Positions 45,569-54,754 of a DNA stretch of 64,000 bases are shown in pieces. Position numbers and translations under genes: made by a program. The stretch is from an uncultured Draconibacterium sp. (GTDB lineage: Bacteria; Bacteroidota; Bacteroidia; Bacteroidales; Prolixibacteraceae), in contig NZ_OY771647.1 in the NCBI RefSeq assembly GCF_963674925.1, positions 3,177,501 to 3,241,500 of the forward strand, written 5' to 3'. The notes under the pieces are model-generated. The model saw only the letters and a program-made list of their open reading frames with translations. It made no database searches and had not been told where the DNA came from. The stretch's first letter is position 1. The number at the start of each line of letters is the position of its first letter.

Positions 45569-47371
45569 ATGAACCAAATAAAAGTAACAGCACTCTTACT
45601 TACCGTTTTTGGCTTGAGTTTGATTAGTACCAAGGTGTTAGCTCAACAAAGTACGAATGAGAAACCCAACATCATTTTTATCATCACCGATGACCAGGGG
45701 ATGGGTGATTTGGGCTGTACCGGAAATCAGTACGTTAAAACGCCCAATATCGATAAGTTTTATACCGATGCGGTTCGATTTACCAACTATCACGTTGGAA
45801 CAACCTGTGCACCAACCCGAAGCGGTATCATGAGTGGCCGCCATTGCAACCGGGTTAACGTGTATCATACCATAGCGGGACGGTCGATTCTGTTTGAAGA
45901 TGAAGTTATTCTGCCTCAGGTTCTGGCTCAAAACGGCTATGTAAACGCCATGTACGGAAAGTGGCATCTGGGCGATAATTATCCGTATCGACCGGAAGAC
46001 CGTGGCTTTCACGAGGTCGTCCGGCATGCAGCCGGTGGAGTAGGTCAAGGTCCCGATTACTGGATGAATGACTATTTTGACGATACCTATTGGCACAACA
46101 GCGTGGAGACCAAATACGAAGGCTATTGCACCGATATTTTCTTTTCACAAGCCCTTGATTTTATCGAGGAGAACAAAGACCGTCCGTTTTTTTGCTACCT
46201 GTCAACCAATGCGCCACATTCGCCATACAACGTTCCGGAGGAATATTACGATATGTATCACGGCAAGAAAGAGTTCGAAGGCTTGGACGAACGTTTGCTG
46301 CGGTTCTATGGAATGATTACCAATATTGACGCTAACTTCAAAAAGCTCGAGGATAAACTCGACGAGCTTGAGCTGACTGATAATACAATTCTGATTTTCA
46401 CCACCGATAACGGAACCTCTGCAGGTGCTTCTACCTATAATGCCGGGCTAAAAGGTGGCAAAGGAAGCCAGTACGATGGGGGACACCGTGTTCCTTTGTT
46501 TATTCGCTGGCCTAACGGAAAAATTACCGGCGGAAAAGACATCGACAAGTTGGCTGCCAATTACGATCTGCTGCCAACTTTCGCCGACCTGCTCGGCCTG
46601 GATTTCAATCCGGTAAAACCATTGGATGGGAAAAGTCTGGCTCCGTTAATGACTAAAGAAAATCCGGAATGGCCAAATCGTATTTTATACATCGATACCC
46701 AGCGCGAGCAAAACCTGATCAAGTATAAAAAATACTCGGTGATGGACGACAACTGGCGCCTGGTGGATGGCGACCAACTTTATTATGTCACAAAAGATAT
46801 TGGTCAGGAGAACAATGTGATTGAGCAATACCCTGAGGTTGCTGCACGCCTGTCCGAAGGTTACGAGCGCTGGTGGCAGTCGTTTTTAGATGAGGGAGTG
46901 GATGAAAAATACGCCTACATAAAAGTAGGAACGCCACATGAAAACCCAACTAAGATAATGTCACACGACCTAATCATTGGAGCTTACAAACCGGTATGGC
47001 ATCAGAATGGCGCCATCGAAGGAGAGCAAGCCGCTGGAATTTGGAAAATTGAATTTGCTACCGGTGGCAAATATGCGATTACCCTGCGACGTTTCCCTAG
47101 AGAGAGCGGTCATGCCATTAACGCAACCTTCCCGGCTCAGGAAGAACGCATTGAGCTGGACAAAACAGCACCAGCCAGTGTGAAAAATGATTTTACCGAG
47201 GCTCATTTATATGTAGCTGGTCAAACGAAGGAAGCCATCATCGAGGAAGGTCAGGATGAAGTTACTTTTAAGCTACATGTTCCGGCTGGTAAATACGATA
47301 TGGAAGCACGCTTGGTTGATGCGATGAAACGTGTGCATCCGGCCTATTATGTATACATTGAAAAACTGTAA
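45569..47371 (+). CDS. Sulfatase, S1 family, Cys type (CAPTR) with C-terminal beta-sandwich extension
   Basis: A 600-residue secreted sulfatase (signal peptide ending near VLAQ, residue 26). The active-site motif is C-A-P-T-R at Cys80 (GTTCAPTRSGIMSGRH), with Thr in place of the common Ser; this variant occurs in active Cys-type sulfatases. Metal ligands are in FIITDDQGMGDLGCTG and IFTTDNGTSAGAS. The LKGGKGSQYDGGHRVPLFIRWP segment is intact. Residues about 470-600 are an extra beta-rich domain (GAIEGEQAAGIWKIEFATGGKYAITLRRFP, ending MEARLVDAMKRVHPAYYVYIEKL) not seen in the other five sulfatases here; it may bind glycan. The stop is one base before the ATG of the next gene. Confidence 0.92.
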   Translation: MNQIKVTALLLTVFGLSLISTKVLAQQSTNEKPNIIFIITDDQGMGDLGCTGNQYVKTPNIDKFYTDAVRFTNYHVGTTCAPTRSGIMSGRHCNRVNVYHTIAGRSILFEDEVILPQVLAQNGYVNAMYGKWHLGDNYPYRPEDRGFHEVVRHAAGGVGQGPDYWMNDYFDDTYWHNSVETKYEGYCTDIFFSQALDFIEENKDRPFFCYLSTNAPHSPYNVPEEYYDMYHGKKEFEGLDERLLRFYGMITNIDANFKKLEDKLDELELTDNTILIFTTDNGTSAGASTYNAGLKGGKGSQYDGGHRVPLFIRWPNGKITGGKDIDKLAANYDLLPTFADLLGLDFNPVKPLDGKSLAPLMTKENPEWPNRILYIDTQREQNLIKYKKYSVMDDNWRLVDGDQLYYVTKDIGQENNVIEQYPEVAARLSEGYERWWQSFLDEGVDEKYAYIKVGTPHENPTKIMSHDLIIGAYKPVWHQNGAIEGEQAAGIWKIEFATGGKYAITLRRFPRESGHAINATFPAQEERIELDKTAPASVKNDFTEAHLYVAGQTKEAIIEEGQDEVTFKLHVPAGKYDMEARLVDAMKRVHPAYYVYIEKL

Positions 47372-47372
47372 A

Positions 47373-48254
47373 ATGATCAGGATATTTATAAAATCATTGC
47401 TCTTGGTGGTTCTGTTTTCCACAGCCGGGTATGCTCAAAAGACAGACAATCATTCGAAGCAGGTTGATAAAACACAGCCTTCAACGATCACTTATAAGGA
47501 GATTGATGGGAGCAAGCTCGATTTGACCTTCCGCTATCCGCCAAAATTCAAAAAGATCAAAAAATACCCCACCATTATTTTTTTCTTTGGTGGAGGCTGG
47601 AACGGCGGTACTGTGGAACAGTTTAAGCCACAGGCGGAGTATTTTGCTGAACGGGGAATGATTACTGTTTTGGCCGATTACCGTGTAAAATCGCGCCATA
47701 AAACCACTCCTTACGAAGCAGCTGCCGATGCGCTCTCGTCCATTCGTTTTTTACGTAAACACGCCAAAGAACTTAATATTGATGCGGATAAAATTGTGGC
47801 TTCAGGAGGTTCAGCAGGGGGGCACCTTGCTGCTGTTACAGGTGTTTGTAGAACTCTTGACGAAAAAAGTGAAGACTTAAGTATAAGCTCAAAAGCAAAT
47901 GCCCTCGTTTTGTTTAACCCGGTTTTTGATAATGGCCCCGATGGATTTGAGCATGAACGAATGGGAGAACGTTGGAAAGAGATTTCTCCGGCACACAACA
48001 TTCGCAAAGATGCTCCGCCAACCATTGTTTTTCTCGGTCGGGAAGACCACCTTATTCCGGTATCCGTTGCCGAAAATTACAAGGCCAAAATGGACTCAGT
48101 TGGCAGTCGCTGCGATTTGTTTTTGTATGATGGCGCCGGACATGGTTTTTTTAACAACTACAAATACGATGGAAAGTTTTACACCGAAACGGTTCGTCAA
48201 GCAGATAGATTTTTAAAATCGATAGGCTATATAAAAGGAAAACCCACATTGTAA
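47373..48254 (+). CDS. Secreted alpha/beta-hydrolase, carbohydrate esterase-like
   Basis: A protein of 293 residues starting at the ATG at 47373, one base after the sulfatase stop; this start gives a good signal peptide (FIKSLLLVVLFSTAGYAQ), while a longer in-frame ATG inside the sulfatase is rejected. The fold is an alpha/beta hydrolase of the acetyl-esterase type: oxyanion segment IIFFFGGGWNGGT, nucleophile elbow ASGGSAGGHLA with Ser147, acid motif FLGREDHLIPV, and His in YDGAGHGFFNN. Similar proteins deacetylate xylan and other glycans or release feruloyl groups. Tight spacing with the sulfatase implies coupled use on an acylated, sulfated glycan. Confidence 0.87.
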   Translation: MIRIFIKSLLLVVLFSTAGYAQKTDNHSKQVDKTQPSTITYKEIDGSKLDLTFRYPPKFKKIKKYPTIIFFFGGGWNGGTVEQFKPQAEYFAERGMITVLADYRVKSRHKTTPYEAAADALSSIRFLRKHAKELNIDADKIVASGGSAGGHLAAVTGVCRTLDEKSEDLSISSKANALVLFNPVFDNGPDGFEHERMGERWKEISPAHNIRKDAPPTIVFLGREDHLIPVSVAENYKAKMDSVGSRCDLFLYDGAGHGFFNNYKYDGKFYTETVRQADRFLKSIGYIKGKPTL

Positions 48255-48334
48255 TGAGATCGAAAATTACTTTAACCGAACGCAACCATAAATAGGTAAA
48301 ATTGCAATACGCGAATTATTCAATTGTAGAAAAA

Positions 48335-49948
48335 ATGAAATTCATTAAGAGAAGGAACATTTTTATAATCTTAATAATCACATTGATACTTCAGGCTTGT
48401 ACTGGCAGTATATCGGATAAACAAGAAAAAATCACTTTTGGAACCTTGCTTGATGAAATGACAAACAGGGAATCACTGAGTTACGTGCAAGCAACTAACT
48501 GGTCGCAGCACCAGGCCAGTAGTTATGAACGCTTGTCGATTAGCCCGGATGATACGCTCGGTTGGTATGCCAACCACGATTGGAATCATTTTCAGGGCAA
48601 GGAAATCATCAATGGACGAACCGAGTTCGTGATGCTGGATGTGGATGGCCCCGGTGTCATTACCCGCTTTTGGAGCGGTGGCAATCCTGGTCTTCAGGCC
48701 ACTATGCGTTTTTACATCGATGGTGACACCATCCCGGTTTGGGAAGCCGGGCGTGCTGGCGATTTAATCGGCGAAAACAAGATGATCGGCTACCCACTTT
48801 CGGCTCTGTGTGTTAGCAAAGATCAGCCCTTGCCCAAACCAAGCGCAAAACTGGGACACAACCTCTACGCGCCCATTCCTTTCGCAAAACACATCACGAT
48901 AACCTACGAAGGGCCTGATCCAAGGCCTTCAGCAGGCGATGGCATGTTTTACAATATCAACTATCGACTGTATAAAGGCGAGGTTAAAATGGAAAGTTTA
49001 ACCAAAGAAACCGTTGTAAAATATGCCGAACAATTGGAGGCAACCAACACTAAATTGGGCAGTTTGATTGACGACGAAACTGCAGCAGTGGAAGTTGAAA
49101 AGGAAGCCGATGTGAAAGTTGCTGATCTGAGTTTGGAACAAGGCGAATCCGGTTCAATCCCGCTTGAGGGAGCTTCTTCCATACGCCGGATTTTATTGTC
49201 GCTGAATGCCGATAGCCTGGATCAGGCCGTACAAGATTTGCGCATTCAAATAGCCTTCGACGGAACGCAAACCGTTGATGTGCCCCTTGGTTTTTTCTTT
49301 GGCTGTGGCAACCAACTGGTGCCGGTTTCCGATTGGTATCGCAAGGTTGACACACTCGGTAACATGGCCAGCTTCTGGGTTATGCCTTTCCAAAGCGGCG
49401 CTGAAGTGAAAATTGTAAATCAAGGTGAGGCCAAAGCAGATGTTCAACTCAAGGTGGCTACCGGCGATTACCAATGGGCCGATAACAGCCTTTATTTCCA
49501 CGCCAGCTACACGGAAATGAAGAACTACCAGACAGTGGCCAGGCAGGGGCAGGATTTCAACTTCATCACCATTCTTACGGCCGGAAACTATGTCGGCGAT
49601 AACCTGCAGATTGAAAAGCCGGTTCCGGGTTGGTGGGGTGAAGGAGACGAGAAAATTTACGTTGACGGAAGCAGTTTTCCCGACCATTTTGGAACAGGTA
49701 CCGAAGATTACTACGGCTATGCCTGGGGTGGCCAATACCCTGATCCGTTCAACCATCCGTTTATTGGGCAACCAATCGGCGGGGCGAACAGCAAGAAGCA
49801 AGGTGGGCTAACGGTGAACTCGCGTGTTCGTGTACTGGATGCGATTCCATTTAATCAATCGCTGCGTTTCGATTTGGAATCGTGGAACTGGCACGGGGGG
49901 CTTGTGGACTATTGCTGGAGTTGTTTTTGGTATGCCAACCAAGAATAA
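48335..49948 (+). CDS. GH172-like (DUF2961) glycoside hydrolase
   Basis: A lipoprotein of 537 residues from the ATG at 48335 (lipobox Cys22, LQAC); an upstream in-frame TTG adds only 11 residues and is not used. The sequence follows the DUF2961/GH172 pattern: LLDEMTNRESL near the mature start, LDVDGPGVITRFWSGG, LRIQIAFDG, PLGFFFGCGNQLVPV, then ILTAGNYVGDNLQIEKP, EGDEKIYVDGSSFPDHFGTGTEDYYGYAWGG. Known GH172 enzymes act on fructofuranose or arabinofuranose linkages and can assemble as multimers with a viral-capsid-like double jelly roll. A furanose side chain would fit the neighbouring GH43. GC content is higher than in adjacent genes. It ends the long operon before a terminator. Confidence 0.88.
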   Translation: MKFIKRRNIFIILIITLILQACTGSISDKQEKITFGTLLDEMTNRESLSYVQATNWSQHQASSYERLSISPDDTLGWYANHDWNHFQGKEIINGRTEFVMLDVDGPGVITRFWSGGNPGLQATMRFYIDGDTIPVWEAGRAGDLIGENKMIGYPLSALCVSKDQPLPKPSAKLGHNLYAPIPFAKHITITYEGPDPRPSAGDGMFYNINYRLYKGEVKMESLTKETVVKYAEQLEATNTKLGSLIDDETAAVEVEKEADVKVADLSLEQGESGSIPLEGASSIRRILLSLNADSLDQAVQDLRIQIAFDGTQTVDVPLGFFFGCGNQLVPVSDWYRKVDTLGNMASFWVMPFQSGAEVKIVNQGEAKADVQLKVATGDYQWADNSLYFHASYTEMKNYQTVARQGQDFNFITILTAGNYVGDNLQIEKPVPGWWGEGDEKIYVDGSSFPDHFGTGTEDYYGYAWGGQYPDPFNHPFIGQPIGGANSKKQGGLTVNSRVRVLDAIPFNQSLRFDLESWNWHGGLVDYCWSCFWYANQE

Positions 49949-49971
49949 GATGTTCTCTAGTTAACAAAAAG

Positions 49972-50008
49972 AGCGGTTTTGGCGTCGACAGCGGCAAAAC
50001 CGCTTTTT
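49972..50008 (+). terminator. Rho-independent terminator after the GH172-like gene
   Basis: A stem of nine bases (AGCGGTTTT / AAAACCGCT) with a 15-base loop is followed by TTTTT. It lies 24 bases after the stop codon and directly before a presumed control region, so it marks the end of the first long transcription unit. Confidence 0.85.
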
Positions 50009-50010
50009 AA

Positions 50011-50083
50011 TGCATCATAATTACCAATCTCTGCACCATTGTTTCTAATTCTTACTTTTGTTTTTTACTAACCTTGTAGAAAA
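50011..50083 (+). promoter_or_regulatory. Putative control region 1 (shared blocks with 54619-54670)
   Basis: Two blocks match the region upstream of the GH95 gene. Block A is TGCATCATAATTACCAATCT (50011-50030; 17 of 20 bases the same there). Block B is TTTTTTACTAACCTTGTAG plus AAAA (50061-50083; 19 of 23 the same). Within this area CTAAT at 50045 and CTAAC at 50068 are 23 bp apart, each followed by a CTT, resembling a direct-repeat operator. It lies 107 bases before the gene start. Function is inferred from conservation and position. Confidence 0.55.
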
Positions 50084-50189
50084 GTTGATCGATGCAAATG
50101 GTGTAGCATGTTTCTAACCGGGACGATTATCTCATGCTTCCTGAAATAAATTTTTATGATTGAATAGCTTGTTTAACTAAAGCAAAGAA

Positions 50190-52133
50190 ATGAAAAACCT
50201 AACTCAACTATTCGCGTTATTATTTGCGATAATTTTATTCGGAAGTTGTATTCCACAAAAAAAACAAAGCGAAAAACCGGATCTGAAAGCCTGGCTTGAA
50301 TTAGCGGACTCAACGCTGATTTATCCGACTGCCGCACAAATTGAAATTTTGAAAAAAGTGGTGCCCGCAGAAGCCTTTCTTCCTGCTCCCCCTGCGAGCA
50401 ATCGAAATTATTGGGACAGCATCGCTTCGGTGCCTACAGGCATGGCCCTGTTGGAAGAGGCCATTGCTGCTCTGGATAAAACGCCCGAAGTGCCCATCAC
50501 CGACGAAATTTATTACCGGGCAAATCGCGAAGGTAATCGTGGCATCTACAAACCTCGTTATTACCGCACGATGGATCGGCTGGAGAAATTCATCCTGGCC
50601 GAGTGCATGGAAAATCAGGGGCGATTCCTCTCGCAAATTCAAGTGTACAGCGACTCCATCATGGCTATGAAATCCTGGCTACATCCCAACCACGACCGCG
50701 ACAATGATGTACTGGAAGGCCGACGAGTATCCATCGATTTGGGTGCCCGTAAGTTTGGCTTGGTGTTGGCTTTGGCCGATGCTTTATTGGAAGATAAATT
50801 GCCTATTGAGTTACGTACTAAAATAGCAGAACAATTGCAGTGGCGGATTATAGCTTCATATTTAAGCTCGTGCCAGAAAGAAAGTGATAAAAGTAACACA
50901 TGGATACGAAGCACTAGCAATTGGAACTCGGTGTGCACCAGCGGAACCCTGTTTACAGCCATAACAGCTTCGAAAAGCAAAGAAGAACGAATTGCGGCCA
51001 TTGGTTGCGCATTAAATAGCATGGTATATTACCTGTCGGGATTCGGCAGCGATGGTTATTGCTCCGAAGGCACCGGCTATTGGAATTATGGTTTTGGCCA
51101 CTACCTGTATTTAGCCGAAATTTTGTACGATTATACCGAAGGGAAGATTGATCTTTTTGAATTTAACGAACCTGAGAAATTAAAGAATGTTGCCAACTTT
51201 CCTGAAAATTTTCAAATTCACGAAGGGATGTACGCTCCCTTTGCTGACGGAGTAACACGGTTGAACCCGGGCAGCGATAATTTTGCTTATTTAATGGCTG
51301 CCAAATATTATGGCGCCAAGAAGCCGGCAGCTTTTATTCCTGATGAATCGGTTCAAACACTTATCGGATGGTCGGGACTTGATAAATATATCGACGAGAA
51401 TGATAAATCATCACTACCGGATCACACTTATTTCGATGATTTTGGCATTGTAATTTCACGCGGGCAACAAGAAAAGCCCTTTTCAATTGCAATAAAAGCA
51501 GGTCATAACGGTGAAAACCACAACCACATGGACGTGGGAAGTTACGTTTTGGTTTATGATCAGGACTATCCGGCAGGCGACATTGGTGCTCCATCTTACA
51601 TTGCAGGTGCCTTTTCAGATAATAACCCTGCACGTAGTTCCTGGGGGCATCCGGTTCCACGAATCGAAAACACTTTACAATCGAAAGGAAAAGAGTTTCG
51701 CGGTGTAATTTTGGAAACTGAATTTTCAAAAGAAAAGGACAAAGTGGTTATGGATATAAAACCTGCCTACGAAGTGGAAGGTATGCAAAAACTGGAGCGG
51801 ACAATGATTAATGATAAAAGCGGAGACGGAACAATTTCTGTTAAAGATGTATTTAAAACCAATAAGCCGGTAAATTTTGGTACGGCAATCAGCACATTTT
51901 CTGCCTATGAAATTGTGGATGCGAAAACTATTATTCTTACCAGTGTTGATCATCAGGAAAAAGTTAAAGTGGAAATCGAAAGTGAAGGCGGAAGCGTTAA
52001 AATTGTTCCCGAACCGATTCCTGTTGAACATTTGCGTAGCGGAAAAGATGCCAAACGAATCGGAATTGATTTTACAGACAAGTTGGCTGAAGGATCAATT
52101 ACCGTGAAATATACTCCTTTGGTAAAAAAATAG
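50190..52133 (+). CDS. Heparinase II/III-like polysaccharide lyase (lipoprotein)
   Basis: A 647-residue lipoprotein (lipobox Cys20, FGSC). The alpha/alpha toroid carries DLGARKFGLVLALADALL, STSNWNSVCTSGTLFTA and the active-site-like SDGYCSEGTGYWNYGFGHYLYLAEI near residues 285-310. The beta-sandwich begins with FDDFGIVISRG and has GHNGENHNHMDVGSYVLVYD near residues 437-455, where His and Asn residues are typical of the family. Such lyases cut glycosidic bonds next to uronic acids by beta-elimination. It differs from the frameshifted lyase at 36651, being shorter and of another subtype. It starts a new transcription unit after a terminator and control region, and is followed after 29 bases by a fucosidase fusion. 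Confidence 0.85.
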   Translation: MKNLTQLFALLFAIILFGSCIPQKKQSEKPDLKAWLELADSTLIYPTAAQIEILKKVVPAEAFLPAPPASNRNYWDSIASVPTGMALLEEAIAALDKTPEVPITDEIYYRANREGNRGIYKPRYYRTMDRLEKFILAECMENQGRFLSQIQVYSDSIMAMKSWLHPNHDRDNDVLEGRRVSIDLGARKFGLVLALADALLEDKLPIELRTKIAEQLQWRIIASYLSSCQKESDKSNTWIRSTSNWNSVCTSGTLFTAITASKSKEERIAAIGCALNSMVYYLSGFGSDGYCSEGTGYWNYGFGHYLYLAEILYDYTEGKIDLFEFNEPEKLKNVANFPENFQIHEGMYAPFADGVTRLNPGSDNFAYLMAAKYYGAKKPAAFIPDESVQTLIGWSGLDKYIDENDKSSLPDHTYFDDFGIVISRGQQEKPFSIAIKAGHNGENHNHMDVGSYVLVYDQDYPAGDIGAPSYIAGAFSDNNPARSSWGHPVPRIENTLQSKGKEFRGVILETEFSKEKDKVVMDIKPAYEVEGMQKLERTMINDKSGDGTISVKDVFKTNKPVNFGTAISTFSAYEIVDAKTIILTSVDHQEKVKVEIESEGGSVKIVPEPIPVEHLRSGKDAKRIGIDFTDKLAEGSITVKYTPLVKK

Positions 52134-52162
52134 AAATAGAAATAAATTTTAATCGATATAGA

Positions 52163-54163
52163 ATGAAACGATCAATTTTAATATTTGCAATTGCTTTTGC
52201 CTTGCTGGGAACAACATTTGCGCAAAACCCGAAAGAAACAAACAAAGCTCAAAAGGAAGTTACAAAACTATCCGACAACGAACGTATGGCTTGGTGGCGC
52301 GATGCATCCTTCGGTATGTTTATTCACTGGGGACCCTATGCTGTGCCGGGAGGCGAACGTAATGGTAAAATCTGCGGCGGTGGTGCCGAGTGGATTATGG
52401 ACAAGCTGGATTATACGATTGAGGACTATGAGAAAGATGTGGTTGGCAATTTTAATCCGGTAAAATTCGATGCCGACGCGTGGGTGAGTATGGCCAAAGA
52501 TGCCGGTATGAAGTACATCGTTCTTACTTCGAAACATCATGATGGATTTGCAATGTGGGATTCTAAAGTGAGTGACTACAACATTGTGAAAAGAACAGAA
52601 TTTGGACGCGATGTAGTGAAGGAGCTTTCCGAAGCCTGTAAAAAGCAGGGTATTGTATTTTGCGTATATCACTCCATTGTCGACTGGCATCATCCTCAGG
52701 CACAGGCTCCTTTGTACCCAAACTACAATGCCGGTCAAAAGGACCAAACCGTTGTTAACCCTGAATTTCCAAAGTATTACGAGAATTATTTAAAACCGCA
52801 GGTGAAAGAGTTGTTGACCAATTATGGCGACATTGGTGTGGTTTGGTTCGATGGTGAATGGATTTCGGATTATACTACTGAAATGGGTAAGGAAATGTAC
52901 GAAATGATTATGGAACTTCAACCCAATACCATTGTAAACAACCGTGTAGACAAAGGCCGGAACGGAATGGCCGGAATGAACCTGGAAGGCAATTTTGCCG
53001 GCGATTTTGGAACACCCGAAAAAGAAGTGCCTGCAACGGGTATTGATTCCGACTGGGAAGCTTGTTTTACCATGAATGGCTCTTGGGGCTATAAACCATC
53101 GGATGAGAACTGGAAAAGCGATACCATGTTAATTCATAGCCTGATTGATATTGTATCGAAAGGTGGTAATTTTTTGCTGAACATAGGACCCGATGCACAA
53201 GGTTTATTCCCGCCAGAAAGTGTGGAGCGCCTGGCAGCCATGGGCGAATGGACAAAAGTTAATGGAGAAGCCATTTACGGTGCCAAAGCCAGTCCGTTTG
53301 ATAGACCTGAGTGGGGACGTTATACCAGCAAAAAAGGTTTGCTTTATGCCCACGTTTTTGACTGGCCAGAAGACAAGCAGATTCAAATTGATAAAAGCGT
53401 GAAAGTAACCAAAGCCTATTTTCTAGCCGATCCTGACAATCAATTGGAAATTAAAGAATCGGCAAAAGGTGATTATATTTTGTTGCCTGAAACTGCACCC
53501 GACGAAATAGCAACGGTTATAAAAGTTGAGATAATTCCATCGGAAGATTGGGCGAACCTGAAACGATACGAGAAAGCAAATAGCAAATTATCAGCTCCTG
53601 CCGCCGGCGAAAACAGAGTGGTTTTTATGGGCAATTCAATCACAGAAGGCTGGGTAAGGCAAGATCCTGAATTCTTCAAAACAAACCCTTATGTTGGACG
53701 TGGAATTAGCGGCCAAACCACTGCACAAATGTTGCTTCGCTTCCGTCCCGATGTTATCGACTTGAATCCTGAAGTTGTGGTAATTCTTGCCGGAACCAAT
53801 GATATTGCTGCCAATCGCGGGCCTCAAACCCTGGAACAGATTATGGGAAATATTACTTCCATGGCTCAACTAGCAAAAGCAAGTGATATAAAAGTGGTGC
53901 TGGCGTCTGTTCTTCCTGCATCAAAATACTTGTGGCGTCCTGCCGTTAATCCGGCCGACAAAATCATTGAGTTGAATGAAATGATAAAAGCTTATGCTGA
54001 AAAGAACAACATCGTTTATTTGGATTACTATTCAGCAATGGTAGACGGTAATAAAGGCCTGAAAAAAGAATTTGGTCAAGATACTGTGCATCCAAACATT
54101 GAAGGTTACAAAGTGATGGAAAAATTGGCTGAAAAAGCAATTCAGAAAGCTTTGAAAAAGTAG
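52163..54163 (+). CDS. Fusion of GH29 alpha-L-fucosidase and SGNH/GDSL esterase
   Basis: A 666-residue secreted protein (signal peptide ending near TTFAQ, residue 21). Residues about 40-455 are GH29: MAWWRDASFGMFIHWGPYAVPGG, MKYIVLTSKHHDGFAMWD, nucleophile VVWFDGEW with Asp230, and GNFLLNIGPDAQG. Residues about 470-666 are an SGNH hydrolase in normal order: RVVFMGNSITEGW (block I with Asn replacing Asp), GRGISGQTTAQMLLRF (block II), VILAGTNDIAANRG (block III) and DTVHPNIEGYKVM (block V). One enzyme thus combines fucose removal with de-esterification, which suggests that the fucose is acylated. The downstream gap carries an inverted repeat, ending this small operon. Confidence 0.92.
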   Translation: MKRSILIFAIAFALLGTTFAQNPKETNKAQKEVTKLSDNERMAWWRDASFGMFIHWGPYAVPGGERNGKICGGGAEWIMDKLDYTIEDYEKDVVGNFNPVKFDADAWVSMAKDAGMKYIVLTSKHHDGFAMWDSKVSDYNIVKRTEFGRDVVKELSEACKKQGIVFCVYHSIVDWHHPQAQAPLYPNYNAGQKDQTVVNPEFPKYYENYLKPQVKELLTNYGDIGVVWFDGEWISDYTTEMGKEMYEMIMELQPNTIVNNRVDKGRNGMAGMNLEGNFAGDFGTPEKEVPATGIDSDWEACFTMNGSWGYKPSDENWKSDTMLIHSLIDIVSKGGNFLLNIGPDAQGLFPPESVERLAAMGEWTKVNGEAIYGAKASPFDRPEWGRYTSKKGLLYAHVFDWPEDKQIQIDKSVKVTKAYFLADPDNQLEIKESAKGDYILLPETAPDEIATVIKVEIIPSEDWANLKRYEKANSKLSAPAAGENRVVFMGNSITEGWVRQDPEFFKTNPYVGRGISGQTTAQMLLRFRPDVIDLNPEVVVILAGTNDIAANRGPQTLEQIMGNITSMAQLAKASDIKVVLASVLPASKYLWRPAVNPADKIIELNEMIKAYAEKNNIVYLDYYSAMVDGNKGLKKEFGQDTVHPNIEGYKVMEKLAEKAIQKALKK

Positions 54164-54261
54164 CTCTGTTTTGGTTTTAAGTTAAAGGTTAGTACCCTGT
54201 AATTTATTGCAGCTACTTTAGTTTCTACTAACATATAGTTCAAATTAATGAGGATTTAATA

Positions 54262-54321
54262 ATGAGATATGAGTAGTGAGTAATCCTTAAATCATGGATT
54301 ATCTTAATACTCATAACTCAT
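54262..54321 (+). terminator. Imperfect long inverted repeat, possible terminator
   Basis: Left arm ATGAGATATGAGTAGTGAGTAATCC (54262-54286) and right arm GGATTATCTTAATACTCATAACTCAT (54296-54321) surround a nine-base loop. A GTTTTTCG tract follows. It lies about 100 bases after the fusion gene and before the next control region, so it may end the transcript; the pairing is imperfect. Confidence 0.5.
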
Positions 54322-54618
54322 GTTTTTCGTGTTCTTCTAAATTTTATTCAGTTTCTAACTTATGTATTTTTAATACATTGTGGTTTCCTTGAATCAGAAG
54401 AATGCTTCGATTGAATCTCTATGTTTGCTATAAATGTGGAGTTTTCTTTTTACAGCAGGGCTTTTGTAGAAGAATTACCCTTGTATAAAAATGAACGTTC
54501 TTTCAATATTTTTAATCCAAATTTCACATGTTTTAGTACTTCTGAGCTTACTATTAAAAATAGAACTTAGGTTTATTCGCTAAAAAAACTTACAGAATGC
54601 AACAGAATTGCCAAACCA

Positions 54619-54670
54619 TGCATCATAGCTACTAATCTTACCCACTATTTTTTGCTAAACTTGTGCAAAA
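54619..54670 (+). promoter_or_regulatory. Putative control region 2 (shared blocks with 50011-50083)
   Basis: Block A is TGCATCATAGCTACTAATCT (54619-54638). Block B is TTTTTTGCTAAACTTGTGC plus AAAA (54648-54670). CTAAT at 54632 and CTAAA at 54655 are again 23 bp apart. Here the two blocks lie 21 bp closer than in control region 1, about two helical turns. It stands 84 bases before the GH95 start. Function is inferred. Confidence 0.55.
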
Positions 54671-54754
54671 ATGAATCATTAAAATTTATGAATAAAAGCC
54701 GTTTTATGATTCGTTTTTTTTTATTTAAATAATTACAAATTCTACCTAAAGCCG

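Larger units (their letters stand above)
54164..54754. other. 591-base intergenic region without a gene
   Basis: No convincing coding region is seen on either strand. It contains an imperfect inverted repeat (54262-54321), an AT-rich stretch, and a conserved control region (54619-54670). The remainder shows nothing I can name. Confidence 0.7.

Noticed and set aside
45638..46096. Antisense frame (152 codons) opposite a sulfatase
   Set aside because: It lies over the conserved catalytic N-terminus of the sulfatase and has no independent support.
47331..47372. Earlier start for the alpha/beta-hydrolase
   Set aside because: It overlaps the sulfatase; the ATG at 47373 begins the signal peptide.
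49193..49801. Long antisense frame (202 codons) opposite the GH172-like gene
   Set aside because: It mirrors a well-conserved gene, has no signal peptide or known motif, and is a shadow frame produced by codon composition.
50053..50060. TACTTTTG, a match to the Bacteroidota -7 promoter box (TAnnTTTG)
   Set aside because: No TTTG box at 19-21 bases upstream, and single matches are common in AT-rich DNA; kept only as part of a conserved region.
52268..52747. Antisense frame (159 codons) opposite the GH29-SGNH fusion
   Set aside because: It lies fully inside a clear GH29 domain and shows no family pattern.
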